A DNA stretch of 64,000 nucleotides from Salinicola avicenniae (GTDB lineage: Bacteria > Pseudomonadota > Gammaproteobacteria > Pseudomonadales > Halomonadaceae). The stretch is taken from the NCBI RefSeq assembly GCF_023736115.1, contig NZ_JAKQZC010000008.1, positions 1 to 64,000 of the forward strand, read 5' to 3'. The translations under genes were made by a program, and so were the position numbers. How positions within the stretch are numbered: the first letter of the stretch is position 1; each line of letters opens with the position of its first letter. Shown here piece after piece: positions 55,250 to 63,976 of the stretch. The notes under the pieces are model-generated. The model did no database searches and was not told where the DNA came from. It saw only the letters and a program-made list of their open reading frames with translations.

Positions 55250-58179
55250 TCGTTGTCCACGGTCACGATCACGCGCACGGCGTCCAGCCGCAGCGTGGTG
55301 CCCTCGATGGCGGCATCCAGCGCGCCCCGTTCTTCGCGCAAGGCTTCGAGTTCGGTCTCGCGAATGGCGCCGTTATGCGCGGCGAGGGCCTGCAGCCGGC
55401 TCAACTCGCCATCCAGGGTGTCGCGCATCTGACGCTGAGCCTTTTCCACCAGCGTCGGCAGTTCGCGCTCGGCCTCCTGCTCGCCACGCTTGAGCAGGTT
55501 GCGCAGCTGGTCATGGCGGGTCTTGAGCAGCTCGCGCGACACGCCTTTCTTGACCCGTTGCAGGTTGCGCGACAGGCCGCTGAACGTGACCTTGTCCGAC
55601 AGGTTGCTGCCGCTCTCGTCGAGCAGGACGCGAATGCCGGTATCGGGCAGGAAACGGCCCAGCTGCAGGTGTTTCGGCGCCGGACAGTGGGTGCGGAAGA
55701 TCAGCTCTGCCATCAGTCGGCCGCCGGGAATGCCGGGATGCTTCAGCAGCGCCAGCGCGGTGTTGCCGAGGCTGGAGTCGAGCACGCGTTCCAGCACGCC
55801 GGTGACCAGCGGATGTTCCCAGGAGAGCCGCTGGACATCGTCGCGCGCCAGCGCCCGCGGACGCGAGTAGGTGGCGGTAAAGCCTTCGTCGTCCTTGGCC
55901 AGCCCCGGCAGGCTGTCGAGCATGTGCGAGCCGGGGGCGAGATGCATCAGACCGTTGCCGAGATCGCGGCTGTCGATACCGAAGATATCCAGCGCCTGGT
56001 CGACGTAGCGCGGCAGCGCGGCATCGTTGTCCAGCTCGACGACTTCGCGGATCACCGCATCGGCGCGTGCCGGGCGGCAGGCGTTCCACTCCAGTAGGCG
56101 ATTGCGGCCCGCCTCGCGCTCGGCCAGGCGGGCGTCGTTGAAGGTGCGGGTCTCTTCGATCACCGCCTCCAGGCCGCTGGCATCGTCGAGGCACTCCGCG
56201 AGCGCTTCGCCGAAGGCATCGAGCACGTCGCCGCCGGCCGCATGCGGTGCCTGGAAGGCATCGAGGCCGTCGCGATACCAGCGCAGCAGCGTCTCGACCG
56301 GCGCCTCGGCGAGCAGCGGTACGTGGATATCGATCGGATGCCGTTGGCCGATACGGTCCAGGCGCCCGATACGCTGCTCCAGCCGGTCGGGGTGCCAGGG
56401 CAGGTCGAACATCACCAGGTGATGACAGAACTGGAAGTTGCGTCCCTCCGAGCCGATTTCCGAACAGATCAGCGCCTGACAGCCGGATTCGTCATCGGCG
56501 AAGGCGGCCGCGGCGCGGTCGCGCTCGACCAGGCTCATGCCTTCATGGAAGACCGGTGCGGTGAGACCGCCGCGGACGCGCAGCGCTTCTGCCAGATCGA
56601 TGGCGGTCTGGCGAAAATGGGCAATGACCAGCACCTTAGTGTCGCTGCCCTGCGCGGCCAGCAGCGCCAGCAGCCAGTCGATACGCGGGTCGAGCTGCCA
56701 CCAGGGCGTATCGCGCTGCAGCACGACATCGTCCAGCGCGCGGTAGGCGGCTTCCGGATAGAGTCGGGCGTCGCGGGTATCGAGATCGGCGGCAGTCAGG
56801 CGGGCGGCGACATGATCGTTGCCGTCGCGCAGCTCCGCCAGCGGCTCGCGGTAGGCATCCGGCATCGCCAGCGTCGTGGTGTGAAGATGCCGTTCGGGAA
56901 AGCCGCCGACATGGCGACGACTGTTGCGGAACATCACGCGACCGGTGCCGTGGCGATCCAGCAGCTGTTCGCGCAGCTGGCGCCGGGCCGCCTCGCGCTG
57001 GGCTTCGTCGCTTTCGGCCTCGACCAGGGTCGCCAGCAGGGCGCGACTGTCGGCGTCGTCGATCACCGCGGCGACCGTGGTCGCGGCTTCGGTGGCGGCC
57101 GGCAACTGCTCGAGCGCATCGATGGCGTCGGCAACCGCGGCGTAGCCGGTCTCCTCGGCGCGGAATCGCTCGAGATCGTGATAGCGGTCGGGGTCGAGCA
57201 GGCGCAGGCGCGCGAAGTGGCTCTCCAGCCCCATCTGCTCTGGCGTCGCGGTCAGCAGCAGCAGGCCGTCGATCTGCCGTGCCAGCCGCTCGACGCAGGC
57301 ATAGCCTGTCCCCGCGGCGTCTGCCGACCACTCGAGATGATGCGCCTCGTCGACGATCATCAGGTCCCATTCGCCCGCTTCGGCCTGACGTTGGCGCTGC
57401 GGGTTGGCGAACAGCCAGTCCTGGCTGGCGAGAATGCACTGACCGCTATCGAACGGATTGTCGTCGCCCCAGGCGCTGCTCTGGGCTTCGTCGAGCAGCG
57501 TGACCGACAGCGAGAAGCGGCGCAGCAGTTCGATCAGCCACTGGTGGGTGAGACTGTCGGGGACCAGGATTAGCGCCCGCGAGGCGCGCCCGGTCAGCAG
57601 CAGTCGATGCAGGATCAGGCCGGCTTCGATGGTCTTGCCGAGTCCGACCTCGTCGGCCAGCATCACGCGCGGGGCGTGGCGGCGCGACACTTCGTCGGCA
57701 ATGTATAGCTGATGCGGGATCAGGTCGATGCGCGGGCCGGCAAGGCCCAGCGCCGGACTGCGCGCGATACGCTGATGATGGTGCAGCGAGCGATAGCGCA
57801 GTTCGAACCAGTCGTTGCGATCGACCTGGCCGGTCAGCAGGCGATCCTGCGCCTGGTGAAAGCGCATGCTGTCGGAGAGCTTTGCCTCCGCCAGCGTGAC
57901 GCTTGTGCCGCTGTCATCCTCGCCGTGGTAGACCACGCAGCCGTCGTGCTCCTCGACCTCGGTGACGTCGATGTGTCGGCCGTCGGCGGCATCGATGCGA
58001 TCCCCCGGGGCGAATACCACGCGGGTCAGCGGCGCCTGGCGGGCGCTGTAGGTACGGGTTTCCTGACTGGCCGTGAACAGCACCGTTACGCTACGCGCGT
58101 CGACGCTGAGAATGGTGCCGAGCCCCAGCTCTGTCTCGCCGTCGCTGATCCAGCGCTGGCCGGGAGTGAAATCGCTCAT
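55240..58179 (-). CDS. rapA: RNA polymerase-associated SWI2/SNF2 ATPase RapA
   Basis: Swi2/Snf2 ATPase that binds RNA polymerase and promotes its recycling after transcription. The 979-residue protein has N-terminal Tudor-like domains (FTPGQRWISDGETELGLG), Walker A DEVGLGKT (176-183), DEAH at 277-280, the helicase C-terminal lobe (LEQRIGRLDRIGQ) and a long RapA-specific C-terminal domain. Length matches E. coli RapA (968). It separates the LitR-like region from the crt cluster. Confidence 0.96.
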   Translation of the reverse strand: MSDFTPGQRWISDGETELGLGTILSVDARSVTVLFTASQETRTYSARQAPLTRVVFAPGDRIDAADGRHIDVTEVEEHDGCVVYHGEDDSGTSVTLAEAKLSDSMRFHQAQDRLLTGQVDRNDWFELRYRSLHHHQRIARSPALGLAGPRIDLIPHQLYIADEVSRRHAPRVMLADEVGLGKTIEAGLILHRLLLTGRASRALILVPDSLTHQWLIELLRRFSLSVTLLDEAQSSAWGDDNPFDSGQCILASQDWLFANPQRQRQAEAGEWDLMIVDEAHHLEWSADAAGTGYACVERLARQIDGLLLLTATPEQMGLESHFARLRLLDPDRYHDLERFRAEETGYAAVADAIDALEQLPAATEAATTVAAVIDDADSRALLATLVEAESDEAQREAARRQLREQLLDRHGTGRVMFRNSRRHVGGFPERHLHTTTLAMPDAYREPLAELRDGNDHVAARLTAADLDTRDARLYPEAAYRALDDVVLQRDTPWWQLDPRIDWLLALLAAQGSDTKVLVIAHFRQTAIDLAEALRVRGGLTAPVFHEGMSLVERDRAAAAFADDESGCQALICSEIGSEGRNFQFCHHLVMFDLPWHPDRLEQRIGRLDRIGQRHPIDIHVPLLAEAPVETLLRWYRDGLDAFQAPHAAGGDVLDAFGEALAECLDDASGLEAVIEETRTFNDARLAEREAGRNRLLEWNACRPARADAVIREVVELDNDAALPRYVDQALDIFGIDSRDLGNGLMHLAPGSHMLDSLPGLAKDDEGFTATYSRPRALARDDVQRLSWEHPLVTGVLERVLDSSLGNTALALLKHPGIPGGRLMAELIFRTHCPAPKHLQLGRFLPDTGIRVLLDESGSNLSDKVTFSGLSRNLQRVKKGVSRELLKTRHDQLRNLLKRGEQEAERELPTLVEKAQRQMRDTLDGELSRLQALAAHNGAIRETELEALREERGALDAAIEGTTLRLDAVRVIVTVDNDQR

Positions 58180-58344
58180 GGTGCCTCGGTGGTGTTGTCG
58201 CTGCGGGGGTCGAATGGGCGACGCATTCTAGCGTAAAGCGAAGGCGGCCTTAAGCGCTCCGTGATCGCCCGGATCATCACTCGGCGTGCCGCCTCGGCAA
58301 CGTTACACTGGGCGGGCAACGACAATCGAGACGAGGCAGGGAGC

Positions 58345-58566
58345 ATGGCAGCAGACAGCAGGGATGACTTGCGGCGTATCGCGATCGCCAGTCAGGCCAG
58401 CGGGTTTGTCCTGATCATCGCGCTGGAGACCTGGCTGGGCGACGCCGCGAGGCCCTGGCAGGCGGTGACGCTGGCGCTGATGCTGGCGACCGCCGGCTGG
58501 CTGGCGCTGGTGCGTCGCTACCGGCGCAATCGCCGCCGCCGGCGGGCCGATGGTGAAGACGAGTGA
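58345..58566 (+). CDS. small two-helix membrane protein, hypothetical
   Basis: A 73-residue protein with two hydrophobic helices (ASGFVLIIALETWL and AVTLALMLATAGWLALV) and a strongly basic then acidic tail (RRYRRNRRRRRADGEDE). The start at 58345 has GGGAG upstream; the frame is open to 58261. Divergent from rapA and 78 nt upstream of crtZ on the same strand. I do not recognise it; it may simply be a lineage-specific inner-membrane protein. Confidence 0.6.
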   Translation: MAADSRDDLRRIAIASQASGFVLIIALETWLGDAARPWQAVTLALMLATAGWLALVRRYRRNRRRRRADGEDE

Positions 58567-58644
58567 GAGAACCGCTGTGCGACTGGCGTGCCGGCGCCAA
58601 GCGATTACGCTCAGAGGAGATGTCGTGAACCGGGGAGAGCCTCC

Positions 58645-59172
58645 TTGCTGTGGAATACCTTGATCGTCCTGTTCACCATTGCCGGCATGGAGATCTTCGC
58701 CGCGCTGACGCACCGCCATGTCATGCATGGTTTTGGCTGGGGTTGGCATCGTTCCCATCACCAGCCCCGGCGGCAACGCTTCGAGCGCAACGACCTCTAC
58801 GCCGTGGTCTTCGCCACGATCGCCATCCTGCTGATCGCCTTTGGCACCCGTGGTGCCTGGCCGTTGCAGTGGATCGGTGCGGGCATGACCGCCTACGGGC
58901 TGCTCTATTTCATCGTCCACGATGGTCTGGTGCACAAACGCTGGCCGTTTCGTTACGTGCCGCGGCGCGGCTATCTGCGTCGTCTCTACGTCGCGCATCG
59001 CCTGCATCACGCGGTCAAGGAGCGCGAGCACGGCCTCTCCTTCGGTTTCCTCTATGCGCCGCCGACCGAGCGGCTGAAGGCCCAGCTGCGTCGGCGACAG
59101 GCCGCCGGCGCTAGCGGGGACGCTGCCACAACGCCTCGGGACGAGGACACGGCCGGTGTCGGCGAGCGCTGA
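58645..59172 (+). CDS. crtZ: beta-carotene 3-hydroxylase CrtZ
   Basis: Membrane di-iron hydroxylase converting beta-carotene to zeaxanthin. The 175-residue protein is very close to Pantoea CrtZ: histidine boxes HRHVMH, HRSHH, HDGLVH and HRLHH, and the segment MTAYGLLYFIVHDGLVHKRW. The frame is open to a GTG at 58588, but a strong GGGGAGAG ribosome-binding site (58632-58639) stands 5 nt before TTG 58645, giving MLWNTLIVLF like Pantoea. It converges with crtB and overlaps it by 62 bp. Confidence 0.94.
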   Translation: MLWNTLIVLFTIAGMEIFAALTHRHVMHGFGWGWHRSHHQPRRQRFERNDLYAVVFATIAILLIAFGTRGAWPLQWIGAGMTAYGLLYFIVHDGLVHKRWPFRYVPRRGYLRRLYVAHRLHHAVKEREHGLSFGFLYAPPTERLKAQLRRRQAAGASGDAATTPRDEDTAGVGER

Positions 59173-60046
59173 GTGCCACGCCGCCGCCTGCGAGCAGCAG
59201 GCCGAGCTTTTCCGCCTTGCCGGTGCCTTGGCGCGTTGACCAGGCGTTCTCGCCGGCCACCGCCACCTTGAGGCCGATCCGCCGATAGACGCCACGTGCG
59301 GTGGCAATGGCCCACGCGGATCGCAGCGGCAGAGCGGGTAGGCCCTCGCGGGCGGAGGCGTAATAGGGCTCGGCGACGGCCACCAGGCGCCGTGCCATCT
59401 CGCCTAGCGCCGGTCGGTGTTGAGGTGCCGCGAGCTCGGCGCGTGGTACCGCGAATTCCTCAAGCCACGCCAGCGGCAGGTAGCAGCGATCCATCTGCGC
59501 ATCGTCGACGATGTCGCGAGCGATATTGGTGAGCTGAAAGGCCAGCCCCAGGTCGCAGGCGCGATCGAGCACGGCGTCATCCCGCACACCCATCACGCGC
59601 GCCATCATCAGCCCCACCACGCCGGCGACGTGGTAGCAGTAGCGCAGCGTGTCGGCGAGATGCGGATAACGGTCGCCGCGCACGTCCATGGCGTAGCCGG
59701 TCAGGTGGTCGAGCGCCTGCGATTCGGGAATCTCGTGACGCAGCGCCACCTCCTGAAAGGCGGCGAAGGCGGGATCGGACATCGGCTCTCCGGCGCAGGC
59801 GCGGCGGGTCTCGGCCTCGAGTCGCGCCAGTCGCTGAGCCGGGCCGTCGGCGGCGTCCGCACCGGAACAGCCGGCCGCGAATCCAAGCTGCTGGCCGTCG
59901 ATGACGTCGTCGCAGTGACGACACCAGGCGTAGAGCATCAGCGCGCTGCGCCGGGTGGCGGGATCGAAGAGCCTGGCGGCGGTCGCGAAACTCTTCGAGC
60001 CTGCGGCCATGGTCTGCGTCGCATGATCGAGTAACGGTTCGCTCAT
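59111..60046 (-). CDS. crtB: 15-cis-phytoene synthase CrtB
   Basis: Condenses two geranylgeranyl diphosphates to phytoene. The 311-residue protein has both aspartate-rich motifs, DDVID in LMLYAWCRHCDDVIDG (near residue 45) and DIVDD in FQLTNIARDIVDDAQ, and DTLRYCYHVAGVVGLMMA. The ATG overlaps the crtI stop (ATGA). Last gene of crtXYIB; its 3' end is antisense to crtZ. Confidence 0.97.
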   Translation of the reverse strand: MSEPLLDHATQTMAAGSKSFATAARLFDPATRRSALMLYAWCRHCDDVIDGQQLGFAAGCSGADAADGPAQRLARLEAETRRACAGEPMSDPAFAAFQEVALRHEIPESQALDHLTGYAMDVRGDRYPHLADTLRYCYHVAGVVGLMMARVMGVRDDAVLDRACDLGLAFQLTNIARDIVDDAQMDRCYLPLAWLEEFAVPRAELAAPQHRPALGEMARRLVAVAEPYYASAREGLPALPLRSAWAIATARGVYRRIGLKVAVAGENAWSTRQGTGKAEKLGLLLAGGGVALSARRHRPCPRPEALWQRPR

Positions 60047-61539
60047 GCCGGCCTCTCCCGTTGGCCGATATCCTCGATCATCAGCCCCGCCGTTGCCTGC
60101 GCGGAGCCGATCACGCCCGGGATGCCGGCGCCCGGGTGCGTGCCGGCGCCTACCAGGTAGAGATTGTCGATCCGACTGTCGCGGTTATGCGGTCGAAACC
60201 AGGCGCTTTGGGTCAGAATCGGCTCGAGCGAGAATGCCGAGCCCTGATAGGCATTGAGCTGATCGCGGAAGTCGAACGGCGTGAAGTGCCGGTGTGTCAC
60301 CAGCTGACTGCGCAACCCCGGCAGGTAGTGCTGCTCCAGGTAGTCGAAGATCCGCTCGCGCAGACGCGGCCCTTCGACGTCCCAGTCGAGAGCCGCCGTG
60401 CCCAGGTGCGGCACCGGCGCCAGCACGTAGTAGGCCCCGCTGCCCGCCGGCGCCAGCGTCGGGTCGGTGACGCAGGGGGCGTGGAGATAGAGCGAGAAGT
60501 CCTCGGCGAGCGCTGGCGCGTGGAAAATCTCGTCGATCAGCTCGCGGTAGCGGGGGCCGAAGCAGACCGTGTGATGCGCCAACTGGGTGTGGTTATGGTC
60601 GAGGCCAAAGTAGAGCACGAAGAGCGAGTTGCTCATGCGCTTGCGCTGGAGCCCCGCCGCGACCCGACGGCCGCGCGGATGATGGCCGAGTAGCCGCGCG
60701 TAGGTGTGCACGACATCGGCGTTGGAGGCGACCGCGCGTGCCGGTCGATAGTCGCCGTTGGCCAGGGTCACGCCGCGAATGCGATCGCCGCTCGTTTCGA
60801 GGCGTTCCACCGGGGCGCTCAGTTCGAGCTCGCCGCCGATATCGGTGTAGAGCTTCACCATGGCCTGAATCAGGGCGCCGGTGCCGCCACGCGGAAACCA
60901 GACGCCCCATTCGCGCTCGAGGGCGTGGATCAGGGTATAGATCGACGAGGTCGCGAACGGGTTGCCGCCCACCAGCAGCGAGTGGAAGGAGAACGCCTGA
61001 CGCAGATGCTCGTCCTCGACAAAGCGGGAAACCTGCGCGTAGACGCTGCGCCAGGCCTTGAGCCTCGCCAGCTGCGGCGCGGCGCGGAGCATGTCACGGA
61101 AGGCCAGGAACGGCTTGGCACCGAGCTCGAGATAGCCTGCCTGGAAGACCTCGCGGGAGTAGTCGAGAAAGCGACGGTAGCCCGCGACGTCCGCGGGGTT
61201 GAGGCGCGCGATCTGCTGCTCCAGGTGCGTCTGATCGTTGTCGTAGTCGAAGCGCTCGCCGTTCTCCCAGCAGAGACGATAGAACGGCGTGACCGGCAGC
61301 AGCTCCACGTAGTCTTCCAGCCGTCGTCCGGCCAGCGTGAACAGCGCTTCCAGCGCGCTGGGGTCGGTGATCACCGTGGGGCCGGCATCGAAGGTGAAGC
61401 CGGCGTCTTCGTAGACATAGGCGCGTCCGCCGGGCTTGTCGCGGCTCTCCAGCAGCCGCGTCGGTATGCCGGCGGCCTGCAGGCGGATGGCCAGGGCCAG
61501 ACCGCCGAAACCGGCACCGATAACGATCGTCTCGTTCAT
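60043..61539 (-). CDS. crtI: phytoene desaturase CrtI
   Basis: FAD-dependent desaturase making lycopene from phytoene in four steps. The 498-residue protein has an N-terminal dinucleotide motif GAGFGGLALAIRL (residues 8-20), FDAGPTVITDPSALEAL, and the C-terminal signature NLYLVGAGTHPGAGIPGV. The start at 61539 has AAGGAAGG upstream; the open frame continues to 62229 but only as crtY antisense reading. It overlaps crtY by 4 nt. Confidence 0.97.
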   Translation of the reverse strand: MNETIVIGAGFGGLALAIRLQAAGIPTRLLESRDKPGGRAYVYEDAGFTFDAGPTVITDPSALEALFTLAGRRLEDYVELLPVTPFYRLCWENGERFDYDNDQTHLEQQIARLNPADVAGYRRFLDYSREVFQAGYLELGAKPFLAFRDMLRAAPQLARLKAWRSVYAQVSRFVEDEHLRQAFSFHSLLVGGNPFATSSIYTLIHALEREWGVWFPRGGTGALIQAMVKLYTDIGGELELSAPVERLETSGDRIRGVTLANGDYRPARAVASNADVVHTYARLLGHHPRGRRVAAGLQRKRMSNSLFVLYFGLDHNHTQLAHHTVCFGPRYRELIDEIFHAPALAEDFSLYLHAPCVTDPTLAPAGSGAYYVLAPVPHLGTAALDWDVEGPRLRERIFDYLEQHYLPGLRSQLVTHRHFTPFDFRDQLNAYQGSAFSLEPILTQSAWFRPHNRDSRIDNLYLVGAGTHPGAGIPGVIGSAQATAGLMIEDIGQRERPA

Positions 61540-62702
61540 GTTGCAGCCTTCCTTGGCTTGTATTGCCACAGGGCGCCAAGCGCCTCGTGGAGGGGAACCG
61601 GCGGCTTGCCGACCAGAATCCGGGCCTTGTCGGCGAGGCGCGGATGGCCGGCGTAGAAGCGCGCGATCAGGTCTGCATCGAGCGTGTAGAAGCGCTGCAT
61701 GACGCGCCAGCGCGACTCGGCGTCGCCGGCCAGAAACAGCATGCGATTGAGCATGCGGAAAAAACGCTGCTCGCGCCAGTGACCGGCGGCGAAGCGCTCG
61801 ATCAGCGCTGTCAGCGCCGGCGCCTCGAGCGGCATCGCGGCGGCGATGCGCTCGGCCAGCGCCATGGCCACCGGCAGCGAGTAACCGGTCGTGGCGTGAA
61901 ACAGGCCGGCGCGCAGGCCGCTTGTCGGCTGGGCGGCGAGCGCGGTCCGGAAGGCGGCCGGATCGCCCGCCAAGGTGATCGGCAGGTGGCCACGCTCTTC
62001 GCGCTCCTGCGTCGCCAGCTGCCAGCCCTGGGCAGTGGCGTAGGCGGCGATATTGCGCCGCGCACGCACGACATCCAGCGTCGCGTTGTCGACGTAGTGT
62101 GTGTCTTCGATCAGCAGGCACGTCGGCGACAGCGGCAGGGTGTAGACAAAGCGATAGCCGCCCTGCTGCTCGACGGTGGCATCCATCAGGATCGGCCGCG
62201 TCAGCCCGTGCGGGGCGGCGAGCTGCCACTGCTGGCCAACGAAGGCCTGCCAGCCGACGCGCAGGTGCGGCGAAGGCCGATAGCCGCGACCGTCGATCAC
62301 CGCCGCCGCCTCGAGCCGCTCGCCGCTGTCGAGGATGACGTGGTCGGGGGCGACCTCGGCGACAACAGCGCGCGTGCGCAGCGCCTCGCCAAGCCGATTT
62401 TCCAGCTCGGCGGCGAAGCGTGCCGCGCTGATGCTGAGATAGCCGCCCTCGAGCGTGCGCGTGACGCGGGGAAAGCGGACGTCGTAGCCCGTCCAGCGGT
62501 GGGCCATCAGCGGCGCGATCGACGCATGCTGCGCCGGCGTGAGATCGCTTTGGTGAAACGACCAGGTGTGGTTGCCGCCGGCATGGGGGCCGGCCTCGAG
62601 CAGCAACACGGCCAGCTCGGGACGCTGCTGGCGCAGCTGCCAGGCGATCAGGCCGTTGGCGAGTCCGGCGCCGACCAGTATCAGATCCCAGCGCTTGCGC
62701 AT
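61536..62702 (-). CDS. crtY: lycopene beta-cyclase CrtY
   Basis: Cyclises both ends of lycopene to beta-carotene. The 388-residue protein has the NAD/FAD-binding motif LILVGAGLANGLIA (residues 8-21), AGGNHTWSFHQSDL, VIDGRGYRPSPHLRVGWQAF and the QRFFRMLNRMLFLA block. It starts inside the 3' end of crtX (22-bp overlap). Confidence 0.97.
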   Translation of the reverse strand: MRKRWDLILVGAGLANGLIAWQLRQQRPELAVLLLEAGPHAGGNHTWSFHQSDLTPAQHASIAPLMAHRWTGYDVRFPRVTRTLEGGYLSISAARFAAELENRLGEALRTRAVVAEVAPDHVILDSGERLEAAAVIDGRGYRPSPHLRVGWQAFVGQQWQLAAPHGLTRPILMDATVEQQGGYRFVYTLPLSPTCLLIEDTHYVDNATLDVVRARRNIAAYATAQGWQLATQEREERGHLPITLAGDPAAFRTALAAQPTSGLRAGLFHATTGYSLPVAMALAERIAAAMPLEAPALTALIERFAAGHWREQRFFRMLNRMLFLAGDAESRWRVMQRFYTLDADLIARFYAGHPRLADKARILVGKPPVPLHEALGALWQYKPRKAAT

Positions 62703-63976
62703 CTCGCGACCTCCGGTGTCGATGATGACAGTCGCGTCTCGATCAGCTCGGCCGCACGCTGGCTGCCACCGAACGAAGGCTTCGCGGCGGCCAGGCGTTG
62801 CCGGTAGGTGGGCATCGTCAGCAGGCGCTCGAGCGTCGCCGCCAGACGCTGTCGACCCGCCCGGCGCGAGGCGCGTTCGCCGTAGCCGTGATAGACCACG
62901 CGGGCGGCCACGCCGGGCTGGTCAAAGGCGATTGGCAGTACCAGTGGCGGCGTACCGGCGGCGATGGCATCGAGCACCGTATTCAGGCCGCCGTGGGTGA
63001 TGACGGCCTCCGCATGTGCCAGGGCGGTGCGCTGATCGACGAAGTCGGTGACGCAGCAGCCCTCGCGGGAGGCCAGGCGTGCGGCACGCTTGGCATTCAG
63101 ACCACCACAGTGGGCGATCAACAGGCGGGCGCCGAGTTGCCGACAGGCCCCGGCGAGAGTATCGAACAGGCGGTAGCGATGCCCCTGCAGGGTGCCGAGC
63201 GAGGCGAACACGCGCGGCCGGCCGTCGGCGTCAAGCCAGGCGGCCGGGAGACCCGCTTCTGGCGTACCGTTGTCCGCTTGCGGGCGACGCAGGGCGCCAA
63301 CGGCATGATAGCGCGCGGGGCGGGCGTGACGAGGGAAATCGAGCTCGGCGCCCGCCTGGCTGATCTGCAGCCGTGGCGACAGGCACTCGTGGAGGCTGCG
63401 ACGCGGCGGTAGCCCAAAGCGCTCGGCGTGTCCGGCGATGACTCGGCCCAGGGGGCGCATCAGGTAGTCGTGAATCGACTCGCTGGTGCGGTACAGGCGC
63501 TGGGCCTTCTCGTCCTGCGCATAGCGAAACGGCATGACCGGCAGCGGCAGCCCCGGCTCGCGATTGATCGGCAGCGCGCAGGCCACCGACACATAGGGCA
63601 ACTGCAGTGCTTCCGCGACCAGGCCGCCGGCGGCTTCCATCTGATCGGCGATCACGGCGTCGATATCGAGCCGCTCGAGCAGCGGTGGCAGCGTGCGGCA
63701 GAGTTGATCGGTGGTCGCTGCCATGTCGGCGATCAGCCGGCGGATCGATAGCCCCGATGCCCGGCGTGGACTGCGCACCGGTGCGCTGGGAGCGACGAAG
63801 CTGCCCTGACCGTCGACTGCGACGAAGTCGATATGCGGGTCATGCAGCAGACTGTCGGCACCGGCCTGATGCAGAAAAGTGACGCGATGGCCGCGGGCGA
63901 TCAACGCCTCGGCCAGCGCTTGCAGGGCGGCGAAGTGGCTATAGAGTGCCGGTGCGATCACGGCGTAGTGGCTCAA
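62681..63976 (-). CDS. crtX: zeaxanthin glucosyltransferase CrtX
   Basis: UDP-glucose-dependent GT1 enzyme glucosylating zeaxanthin. The 431-residue protein begins SHYAVIAPALYSHFAALQAL like Pantoea CrtX and carries the C-terminal nucleotide-sugar signature HGGLNTVLDAIAAGTPPLV (residues ~327-345) ending in FDQ. Translation appears to start with TTG at 63976, behind GAGGGAG. First crt gene seen on this strand; crtE (GGPP synthase) and perhaps idi, which precede crtX in Pantoea, would lie beyond the window edge. Confidence 0.94.
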   Translation of the reverse strand: MSHYAVIAPALYSHFAALQALAEALIARGHRVTFLHQAGADSLLHDPHIDFVAVDGQGSFVAPSAPVRSPRRASGLSIRRLIADMAATTDQLCRTLPPLLERLDIDAVIADQMEAAGGLVAEALQLPYVSVACALPINREPGLPLPVMPFRYAQDEKAQRLYRTSESIHDYLMRPLGRVIAGHAERFGLPPRRSLHECLSPRLQISQAGAELDFPRHARPARYHAVGALRRPQADNGTPEAGLPAAWLDADGRPRVFASLGTLQGHRYRLFDTLAGACRQLGARLLIAHCGGLNAKRAARLASREGCCVTDFVDQRTALAHAEAVITHGGLNTVLDAIAAGTPPLVLPIAFDQPGVAARVVYHGYGERASRRAGRQRLAATLERLLTMPTYRQRLAAAKPSFGGSQRAAELIETRLSSSTPEVARCASAGI

